64,000 nucleotides of DNA from contig CM073595.1 of NCBI GenBank assembly GCA_037074705.1, positions 65,772,139 to 65,836,138 of the forward strand, written 5' to 3'. Shown in pieces: positions 28,501 to 40,100 of the stretch. The notes below the pieces were generated by a model. That model searched no databases, was not told where the DNA came from, and saw only the letters and a program-made list of their open reading frames with translations. The stretch is from Zhengitettix transpicula. Lineage: Eukaryota > Arthropoda > Insecta > Orthoptera > Tetrigidae. The translations under genes and the position numbers were made by a program. The number at the start of each line of letters is the position of its first letter. Position 1 is the stretch's first letter.

Positions 28501-31045
28501 AATTTGAAGAATTTTGTGCACAGATTTTCATTACTTTCAGTAAACACAATATTTGTGATATATTTTTAATTTGTTTCTAGAGGAATGGAAACAATAATTA
28601 TTTTAATGTGAAACATGTTTTTTAATATAAAATAATGATGACACAAGTTTACACAAAGGATCCCTCATTAGCTGATCTATAAACTAAAAGTACCTTTTTA
28701 TTGTTATAAGTATAAGTAAATAGACAAGTTGTGGGAACTTCTACATCATTTCATTAAGGCAAATGTGAGATAAAATTTGTTACCAAATAAAACAGAAGTA
28801 CATAATCTTTTAGCAGATATCTAAATATTTTGAAATTCTCATTTTTTTGGTCCAAAACAAATGCCATCTTTTAAGGTTTGCTGAATTTAATCGTGTACAG
28901 TTTTGGTTATTAAAATTTTTTAATTTGATGCTAAGTTGCAAACAGAAAGAGAAAAAAAATTAATTATACCACAAAAATGCTGCTAATTGAACTCACCTGT
29001 GGGTCACAAATAATTACTTTAAAGAAGAGGGAATGTTACTTTGTGACAAATGATTTTCAAAATTATATTCATATTCTCAAAAACTATTAAATTGAGAAAT
29101 ATAAATAAATGCCACAAAACTTGCTAATAAAATAAACTTAAAATTCTGAGCAGATTTGAAATTTTTATTACTTATTTCAACTTGAAGAGAGTTATTTGTT
29201 TATTAAAAATCATAGTACAATATTTATATATTGGCCACATTTTCAGAAATGTTTTTGGATAATGGTGAAGCTAGTTAACTCGCACACTACTTCAGTGTTT
29301 ATCTGTAAATTGAGTCACTATTATATTGTGATTTATAAATGTCACTGTGTGGGAAGGTGGTGTCAATAGTGTTAAGAAAAATTAAGGGAACATTACTCTA
29401 AAACTTTCATTTCTTACCTATAATGTGCATTACTTTTATATTCTGTATTACTATTCAGTTAAGGTGAGTACAAGGAGGAATCTATTTTCATTTATTTATT
29501 TATTTATTAAAAAGGTAAATAATTTTCATAATGCTGTGTTTTAAAATATAAATTCTCAGTGCCAAGAAAGACAGTTCTGAAATGAATTTGAATTTTTTTT
29601 ATAAGGTTTATGCAATTACGTTCTTTCTTTATGCTAGATTGTGCTCACCATTTTATTTATTTTATGCTGCCTATACGTATAAATCATTTGGAAAGTATGT
29701 CCTACTCATATTTTTATGAATTACAAGGAAATGATGAATAAAAGAGAAATTTTGGCTTGCCAAGTAGATTCCACAATTGATGTTAAATTTTCAATAAGTC
29801 ATCAACTCCTTTTATCTGTTCTGCCAACCTTTATAGTTTCCAGTTAAATGTAATGAATCTCTTGATGATGATGATGGTCTAAGGCATCTCTGAATGTAGT
29901 TTCAATTTTTCATCTTTGTACTTTGAATATTGTTATATTATTGTGAATGCATTTGTAGAAGAGACTGTAAATGGTAGTGTCATTCTAATAGCTATTCTAT
30001 CATATTGTTAAACAATGATGGTGTATATAATGGTTTGACTATCTCCCTGAGAAAATGTGTCATTTTCATTGACAGTATATTAGTTTTTAGGGTCACTGTG
30101 CTGACATTTACAATAAAAAATCAGCATGATAGGAAAGGGACTTGAAGGTTAGTCAAAAACAAATATTTTAAAAACTTGTGTGAAAAGTAACTGGATAATT
30201 TTGCCATAGCTTGATACTTGTAGTTTTTTGGGGGGGATATTTTATGCTCACTTCAACCTAAATGTTAGTATTACTTGATACTTATATTGTAACATTGGAA
30301 TTTAACAATAATTTGAATGATAACTGTTGAAAATATTACTCTGTTTTTTACCTAGTTTGCTATACACTTCAGTTTTTAATCCATTTACTAAATCCACAAA
30401 TTTATTGGAGCTGTACAAATATGTTCATAAATTTCATCCATTTGATTTTTATTGTCTCATACACAGTGTAATTGAATTTTTACCTGTAAAATACACTAAA
30501 CAAATTGACACTATATAATTTTTTTAAGCTATTTTCCTTTATATTCTCTTCAAAGATATTAATGGATATTGGGAAAACTTTCTATTGTTATTACTTTGAA
30601 TTAATCTTTTGTATTTATTTTATATAATTCAGAATTAATATTAAATTGCAGCTCTGTTTTTCTCTTACAGTAAAATTTAATTTCAACTATTAGTTTGCTA
30701 TTATACATTCAGACATACATGGTTTTTGGTATGTGTATATATGATATTAGTAAGGATATTACATTGTCAAAAATAATTGCAATATTGGTATGGAAAGGAA
30801 AGAGCAGATGATAGGTTGTGGCTTACCTGAAGTGAAGGGAGTGTTACACCTTCCCATGCACTGGCTGGCTGCTTACCAGTCCGCAGCCGGCCGGTGCACA
30901 GAATGGTGTAACACTCCTTTCTGAACAAGGAGGCTGAGAGCCTCCGAAAATTTGAAGAACAACCTTTAGTTCCTTATGGTGACACCACACTTTACTTTCA
31001 GGTAAGCCACAACCTATCTCTCTTTCCTTTCCATACCAATATTGG

Positions 31046-31116
<71 letters not shown>

Positions 31117-34100
31117 CATTGTGAAGGTAACAGCCAACGGAGTATACAGTCTACTTGCTCCAGAAAGGCAATCTCTAAATTCTGTGCCTTGGAAATCTAT
31201 CTTTGGTGCTCATGTGAACAAACACACTATATAACTATAAACTTATTTGGACAGGAAGGAGGGATATAGAGCAGCAGTTGGCATCACCGGGCTGGGAAGC
31301 CATAACATGTCAAAAGATTCAAGAGCCTAAGATTTTGGCCAGTCAGTACTTAAATCCCTGATTACACCGACTGCCTTTTTCTCTGCCCCTTTCTTGTCTA
31401 AAAGGTTTAATTAATTTTGATGTCACATTATCCTTACTTGCTATATATATATATATCTGAAATCAACTGTTGGGCTGAGGAGTGAAAATATTTCAATATT
31501 TTGAGAGTCTGAACCCGTATATCAGGAAGGAAGGTTTGAACTGTGTGCCTGACAGGACCAACTGTTGGTTTCAGATTAAGTTGACTTCACTGTCTCTCTT
31601 TCCTATCTAAATGTGTTACTTAATTTGACCTCCTCACATGTTCATTATAATGTGTGTGTGTATATATATATATATGGAAAGGAAAGAGAGAGAGTTTGTG
31701 ACTTACCTGAAATTGAAGCTCAGCATTGCCACTCGGTGAAAGAGGGTTCTTCAAATTTTTGGAGGCTCTCAGCTCCCTTCTTCAGGAGACAGGTTTACAT
31801 TCCATTATATACAGTAAAACCTATATATAACAGACAGGAAGAAACTGAAGGAAGTTCTTCAGAAAGGACTGGCAGTCCGCAGCCAGTCAGTCCATGGTAT
31901 AGTGTAACACTCCTTCTGGAAGGAGGAGGCTGTGAGTCTCCAAAAATTTGAATAACTTCCTTCGGTTCCCTGAGGCTATACCGTACTTCAATTTCAGGTA
32001 AGCCACGAATTATCTCTCTTTCCTTTCCATACCAATATCATTATCATTTTTCACAATGTCATATCCTTACTAATATTATATTTGTGTGTGTAAGAAAAGT
32101 TGTAAACGATTAAAGTCATTGGAAATTATACTAGGATATGGGAAAGAGACAGAATTCATGGTTTACCTGTTTGTTAAAAATAAAAAGCACTAGGTGGACA
32201 ACTTGGTGAAATTTTCAGAGGTGTTATATCCTTCTTCACTAGTTATTAGATCTATTTCATTTGTTTGCTCCCCTTCAGGTCTGAAATAAAGGCCTTAAAA
32301 TTAATGATAGTAAATGGATTTAGTACAGAGAGAATATTGTGTGGGTTTTCCAATTCCTGATTTGGGGAAGAAATATTTGAAATAAGATAGTTGAAGACAG
32401 TAATTAGAATTAGATGAGGGAGTAAGCTAATAGTGAAGACGTGACAGATTGCTGTTTGAACTGTAAACAACTCTATATCCCGTGAGTAAGTAGCACAACT
32501 GTGTTTCGAGACAACTATTAATTGTTTTTCGGTCCAAACTTCAAGTGGTTGCCCACCACATGCACAATGATTCCTGTTCCTTATTTCCACCTGTTGACTA
32601 GCATAAAATTCACTCTGAACTAAATTGGTGCATGTCTCAAATGCATATGCTCCTTATTCACTGAAGATGAACAGTTTACTGTTAATAATATCAGTCTGTC
32701 ACATCTATTTTGAATTCATCATTTCTCCCTTATCTAGTTCCAATTTCTCTCTTTACCACTATTTTTTCACATATTTCTGTAACATCCTTACAATATTATC
32801 CTTGTATGTATACCCAAATTAACAGAATTATCAAATGGCTGATACATTATTCTATTTAGTGTACCAAATTAGAAAATTTTGCTTTTGTAAGAGTTTCCAG
32901 TGTTTAGTATTCTGTTATCAGGAGTCCAGTGACTGGTTTAATGTTGCATTCATTGCTGTGCCCTTTTGCAGCTTCTTCAAATTACAGTATTTTCTACATC
33001 TTCCAGCATTACTAAGTGTCTTATTTATGTGTGATAGTTTTATTTCCCTAGTATATGTTGATGTGCTTGTTCTAAAGTTTGGATGGATTATTTTTTTATT
33101 TCCCACTGCATTGATCCTGTATTTGTCATGCAGTATGTTTTAATATATTAAGCGTGTTATTTCAGTTTATCTACTTGTAGTTTTACACTTCTCAGTACTC
33201 ATTTTATTATAGGTTTCAATACAATTATATGAATTGTTATATGAATAATATTATATATATAAAGCACTTGAGGAACAATGTGACAAGGTCAAATTAAACA
33301 GATTTGGATAGGAAAGTTTGTTATTCCTTTCTATTTATATTTCCTATCCTAATGTGAGGTGTATATATAAGAGAGAGAGCAAAGTCGACTTACCTGAAAT
33401 CAATAGTTGGTCCAGTTGGGCTGAGCCTCTTCATCAGGAGAGAAGGTCTGAACTGTGTTCCGATCGGCTAATTGAGAGTTGGTGTCGCCATGTTGTGTAG
33501 TCAGATTTTCAGGCGCTGCATTGACATCGGTCAAAAATCTGTTCTTCCTTCCAGCATATACACTGTTAGATTTTCAGGTTGTGAATTTCATTCACATATT
33601 CTTTTTTCCATTTGCTTCCCCGAAGAAAAAAAATTGACTACTTCATTGGGAGATATGACATTTATTGTAATAACATACAAATAGAATTTTTCTATTTCTC
33701 ATTATTTAATTTTCCAAAATGTCATACAAATAGTCAATTGTCAAATAAATAGAACTCTTAAGTTAATTCTTATAAATTATGTATGCACTCTATTATATGT
33801 TATAAAAAGAGAGAGATGGTGAAACTATGGTTTGTTATGCAGCTGAACTTTATCACCTATTATTTTATTAAAAGTATATGTCGATTATAATACTCTTTCT
33901 TTTATACAAATATATGTCCAAAGGATTACATCATGTCTTGCTGGTGTTATTGGATACGTTAAAATTACTTTTAAACAATTAAGTTTTTTTGGAACATGTT
34001 CTCTTTAATATGTCAGAAATTCCCTTTCACTATGTGAAAATTTTTTGTTACAAATTCCAGTAATTTGTATTGTGAGACTTCAAATTTTCACAGCACCACA

Positions 34101-37100
34101 TTTTGATGCCGAACTTCCAATTTGTTGTTAATTGTAATTTAATTCCGTATCTCACAATTACAATAAACATACATAATTCAAGGTCATTACTTATAAAAAT
34201 ATTATCTGCAGAAGAAAGCATTGTGAAGCCCATGAACATTTTAAATGATAAATTAAGATATTTGAATATTCTGCTGGACATATGCCGAGTTGAATGAATC
34301 TTTATATTGGTCATTGAAATACGATAGTTTTTTAATCAATGTATATCCACTCAATCAATATCTCCTGTAATTGCAGATAAATCAAATGTACTTATTAGGT
34401 GTGAAATTACATTCTATCCATATAAATGTAATTTTCATATATACGACTTGTTCAGCAATAATTTTCCTTAATAAATTATTCATTTTATTGCATCATTAGT
34501 ACATTATAGTTTTACATGGTAGTTATCAAAAGTTAGTGATTATTTCATAAAATAAAATGTAAAAGCATGAATTAAATGAAGGGTTTTTTTTGTTTAATTT
34601 CTGAAATATCTTATATTTTTGGTTTATCATACTATTTTTTAATAGAAGTTAATAATAAACTTTTGTTTCAGGGCTGTCTCCTTATTTACTGAAAGATTTG
34701 CAGAGGAAGAAAAAGCAAAAGGATAATCAAACTGTTAAGTTTCTTTCTTTGGTATAATTTACCAAGTAAAATAGATTTAACTTTTTAATCTATTTAAATT
34801 AATTAACACTTTAAATTCAGTAATTGTAATGTAAAATTCCAGAATAGAGCAATATGTTTTAATTTAATCCAATGATTGTAAATTTTATCTAATTATTTTA
34901 TGTGTGGATTCTGAGAATACCTTTAATTATTAGTTGCAGAAACAAAATGCTACTAGCACAGTTAAAGAAACTGTTGAACCAACAGTTCCAAGTCTGACAA
35001 TGACCTCCAGTGGCCAAATTTTAACACAGAAATCTGCTCGTAAACCGTCTGCTTCTGTAAACAGTGCAAATGTAAAGAACAATGTTGGCAGCAGTACTAC
35101 CACTGCTAATAATATAAGTTGTACAATTGTGCCTACTGCAACTGTTGCAGCTTCTGATATTGCTATAACTACTACCATCACTACTACTACCACTTCTTCA
35201 TCCAACACAATAAGCAATAATTCAAATAAAAATAGCAGCAATAATATTACAAATAACAGCAATGAAAACTTCATTGAAAATAAGTCCTCCTTTGTACCTG
35301 ATATAGGTAAGTGATTAACATTTCTTACAATATCCGTTTTCTTACAATATTCCTATTACAAATATTATCTTGTCATCTGAAATAATCAAAGTTTATCTAT
35401 TATAGATATTGAAATTAAAGAAAAAACCGTTTAACTCTATCTCCTATGGATCCATAATCCTATCGGGAAAATGTTCAAATGTTCTTGCTTATTAATTTCC
35501 TTGTTGTTCCCTGGAGTAATTGGTGTAATTACCTCATGAAATAACAGACTTATTTTTTTCAATACGTTTTTCTATGCAATTTGTATAGATAGATAGATAG
35601 AGTGACTGATTAATCTTAAATTGAGAATTATTGCCATAATGTTGCATAGTAAGAAGCATGTCAGATTTTCATGGTTCATCAAGACACATCAGGACTGCAC
35701 CCTGCAACATGCAACCATACGAAGTGCATTCCTGTTCTGTCTTGGGGAAAAAAAACTCCAGCAGCCCTTGAAAATGGACATGCTTCTTAATATTCTGTTT
35801 GATGATGACACTAACTCTCAATTTAGGGTAAATAAGCCAGTCTCTTTCCTGTCTATATTAATTATTTTTACAATTTTAGATCATTAGGACTGAATGTTGT
35901 GCTGGCTAGCTGCACAGTCCCATCCTGGCACCAATTGTCAGTTTAAAGTATATGTATACACACTGATTTAAAAAAGATTGTGAACTTTTCTTATATGTTT
36001 ATGTTTGAAAAGGGTACTGTTTTTTGGATGCAGTGTGTGTGCATGCACCTGCATTTTTTAACATAAGTCTGCAAAAATCACAAGTACAAAATCTAATAAT
36101 ATTTTTTATACTAAATTCTAATTGTCAATATTTTCATTCTCAATTTCATATGCCATGGCGGTAAATATACTTTCACACAATAAATTTTATATTGCTGAAT
36201 ATTTTAGAAAGGGATAAAAAACTTCAAAGTTGATATATTCTATTTGCAGGATCCCCTCTTGTTAAAGAACAGTCACCACCTATAACAACACTGCCTCATC
36301 TGACTAGGAACACAGTAACTCCTCCTGTGGTTAGGAAAGATGTATCAAACTATCATTTGGCTCCTGTGAAACCCAACCTAACGAACTCCGAATTAGGTAT
36401 AATTTAATTAGCATTTTATAAGTTGGTTTTATACTTCTTTATCACTTTTAACTAAAATGAATCATTTGTTCTAGGTCAAGCTGATATTGCTCAATCTGCA
36501 GATTGTATTTTGTCTCCTGTCATTCCTCCAATTGTACCTGCAGTTCCTCCATTACCCATACCTACAACAGAAATACCTCAAGCAGTGATGAATAATTCAT
36601 CACCAAGTACTGTATCTCATTTTTCACAAAATTCATCTCATACTACAACCATGAAAAATATACTTCAACCTTCAGTATACCAGTGTTTTGATATTCCTCT
36701 CACAATGGCTTCGCCATTAAATTCTCAGCAGCATTCCACTAATGGTTTTTCCCATATAGCTAGTTTGTCTAACATTGTTCCTTTAAAGTTGGAGCGGCCC
36801 ACTTCACCAATAAATAATTTTAATCATAGCAGCAACTTAAATGTGCCACCTGTTGTTCCATCGATATTTGATCCATTACCAATTGGCAATGTGAACTCTG
36901 CTTCACAACTTCAGTGTAAAGAAGAAAATTTAAATCTGCAATCAGTACCTCAACCAAACCCAACAAAGCAAACTAGTGAAGGTCTGTATCACTTTCCCCT
37001 TCTTATTAACTATAACAATTGATTTCTTTGAATGTCAAGTAATTTCATTTGTGAATGTGATGCAATTATGCTAAATAATAAAGATGTATAAATGTTATTG

Positions 37101-40100
37101 TATAATATATTTAATAAATTCAAAAGTGATGTAAACATATCCAGTATTGCTTATTTATACAAATTATCAAATGAAAGGTATATTTTAGTGATAAATATTT
37201 TTACTTAACAAATCTAACTATTATTTTCATTTTTTCTTTTCATATACCAGTTTTCAGTGTTATTTTATATGAAATTTATACAAATAATAATTTTCTGACA
37301 TTATTTTCAGGTTTAATAAACCACACTATGCAAGTAGATAAGAAAATGTCCAGTGAAACAGCAAAACCACAAGCATCCAATTTTGCTTCAGCTTTTAAAG
37401 CAAAGGTGCATAAACTGAAATAATATTTTTTAGATATTTTGGACTAAAACATACTGCTTGGCCAAATATATATCTTTAGCTTTTACTTTAGGTATTGTAT
37501 GAAAGTGATTGACAGACCTTATCACCTATTCAGATGTGAAAAGTCAGAAAGCTGTCTCTCTAGTGCTAGGCAAATTAAATAAGTCTATGTCCATATGAGT
37601 GATCAGACTCCTATGCTCTAGCTCTAGCTCTGAATTCCTTAGATAGGAAAGAGAGACAGGTAAGTTGACTTTGCTGTCTCTCATTTCTATCTAAATGTGT
37701 TTTTTAATTTGATCTCATCATATTTTCCTTATGTGTTTTCTATATATATATATATATAAACACACACCATCTACTTTCTTCTTTCATTTCAACAATGTTT
37801 TCTATGTCCACCATTCATTTTGCTCATTCTTTCTGGTTACCATATTCTATGATATTTACATATCTTTCTTTCACTTTGTTTTTTGTCTTTCTTCTATTTG
37901 TCAACCTTTGTGTTCACATTTTTACATCATCTTTGATTACTTCACTGTTTTCCATAAAACAGATAAAATATTTCCTACTTGTGATAATAAGTTTCAAAGT
38001 CATATCAAACATATGATAAAAATAAACTAAATTTAATTTATTAATTTGATTAATAATTATTGTATTTTTTAAAAATTGTTTTCACCACTTTTTCACTTTT
38101 ATGTAAATGATAACATGCTATGTAGTTCCATTTTAACTCACACATTAAATTAATTATTAGAGTTTGAAAAATGCAAGCTCATGGTCATCATTAGCTCAAG
38201 CATCTTCACCACAGAACATTTCTACTCCAAAATCATCAACAGTAAAAACTGCAGTTAAAGAGAGTTTTCAAGCCTTTAAAAAGCAAGCAAAGGAAAAGAA
38301 GGATAGGGTAAGTGTTTGACTTTCTTTATATATTTTTATTCTTTTTAGTCAAAATTTGGCTTTGCAGGTAGACTGTGTGGTAAAGGAACTAATACTTGGT
38401 GAATTATTTGAATATTGTAAATAATAAATTCATAAGTTAATTAGTAAAGCAGTACTACAACTGATATTAAACTTGGATTTTATGTATGAGCTTCATTTGT
38501 TGACAAGTTTTAAAAGTGGTGCTCAATAATTGAATGAATATTTGTGTAACTTCTCAGGAGCGTGCATTAAAAGAACAAGAAGAGTTCCGAAGACATAAAA
38601 AAGAATTGGCAGAAAAAGAGAGAATGAGGCAGGAGAATGTTAAAAGGAAAGAGAGAGATGATGATGAGGAAATGGAGAAGAATAGGTATGTATTATTGTG
38701 ATTTAAATTACCAAACCTTAAATTTGTCTGCTTTTATGTGTCGATTATGGTTAAAATGAAATTGTTGATATGTAGTAACACATTCTATCTATTTTTACGA
38801 TACTAAAAATTTGGTAAGCATAAAAAATATATATTTGTCCAACAAAACAAAACTTGTGAAGTATTCCTAATCAATTTTCATTTAAATTAGGAAAAACTGT
38901 AAAAAAATTTAACTTGCTTTCTTTGTCAATCTTAATTGTTTACTGGTAGTGGTTCTTGCAACTAATTCGCTAAAAAATTCCCAATTTTTTGCTCTAATGT
39001 TTTGGTCACCTTTAAAGTGTTAACAGTTTTGAATCCTTGTTGCTTTGTATACATCAAATGTGTATGTGTTCACAGTTTATTCTACTCCACCTTTGTATTA
39101 AAACTTATGGAAGTTAAATATTTAAAATGTGCTCTTCTATAAACTGTTTTTAAGAGTGTAATAACTTTCATTTTTGCATTCAATTGATGATTTCCTTTAT
39201 ACTTGACTTGTTGAAATGAAAGAAAAATTTAACTGGATCATTTCATTTTTGCATTATTCAAGAAAGATTTGCGGATAACTTGATGTCAATACATTACAAA
39301 AATTTAAAGAAATCTCCACTGTATTCATATAAAAATAAATTTAGTATTTGTATTTGGCATTCTTATTCACTATTTTCCAGGAAATGTATTGACAACCAGC
39401 AACAAAGACATGACGAAATTAGCAAGTGTGCTGAAAATTCTGATTCGTCAAATCATTTAATCCAGGACAAGACAGCTGCTGAGAGAATCCGGCAGAGGTT
39501 GAGGGAACAAGAAAGACGACGTAGAGAAGCTGTGAGTTCATGCATAAATATAGTTTTTCATAATTTTAAACCTTTAGTTTTATTTATAATTGTATTGCAA
39601 AAATAAATTTAGACTCTGTACTCATTGCGTTCTTTATTTCATTTCAATTGAGTATTTAAATGCCAGATTGTGGCCACCTGTTGTATAAGGAGGTTTTTTT
39701 TTTTGTATTTATTTTTGTGTATATATTTGTCATATAAAGGGGCTTTAAGGAGATGTTTGAAGCCTGTTTGTATTTGGGTAAGTAGGCTAATTATGTATGG
39801 TTTTTTAAATATTCTCAAAATGATTTTGAGCTGAATGGGCTAACTACTAGCATGTTGTTGAAGGGGAGCAACACCCAGGAGGGTTCTTCAAATGAAGAAA
39901 CATGGAAGTAGACAAGGGAAGAGTGTTGCTATTAAAACTAATTGTTTATTAATGTTAGAGGATATTGAGTTCCTGGAAGGATAGATGGAGTGCACAGTAA
40001 GGGTAGAACTTTTAGGTCAAAGTTGTTAGACTGTACGGCTATTGAGAACTGTGTTGTTGATATTGCTTCTGTGATTGGCTTTTACTTTGGCTCATGTGAA

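Larger units (their letters stand above)
14497..34671 (+). other. 20.2 kb fs(1)h intron between SEED and long-isoform exons
   Basis: This is the largest intron seen, separating the short-isoform body from the long-isoform tail. The donor is CAG|GTTAGT and the acceptor TTTGTTTCAG. I found no exon inside it. It holds palindromic repeats clustered at 14.7-16.1, 22.9-24.2, 30.8-32.2 and 33.3-33.5 kb, a tRNA-derived SINE at 15.44 kb, and a 110 bp direct repeat whose other copy lies in the preceding intron. The stretches 16.2-22.8 kb, 24.2-30.7 kb and 33.7-34.6 kb are AT-rich with stop codons in every frame, and I see no recognisable gene in them. Confidence 0.85.

Noticed and set aside
34930..35274. 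Minus-strand open frame of 114 codons rich in Leu, Val and Thr
   Set aside because: It is the antisense shadow of the Thr/Ser/Asn-rich fs(1)h exon 34940-35306.
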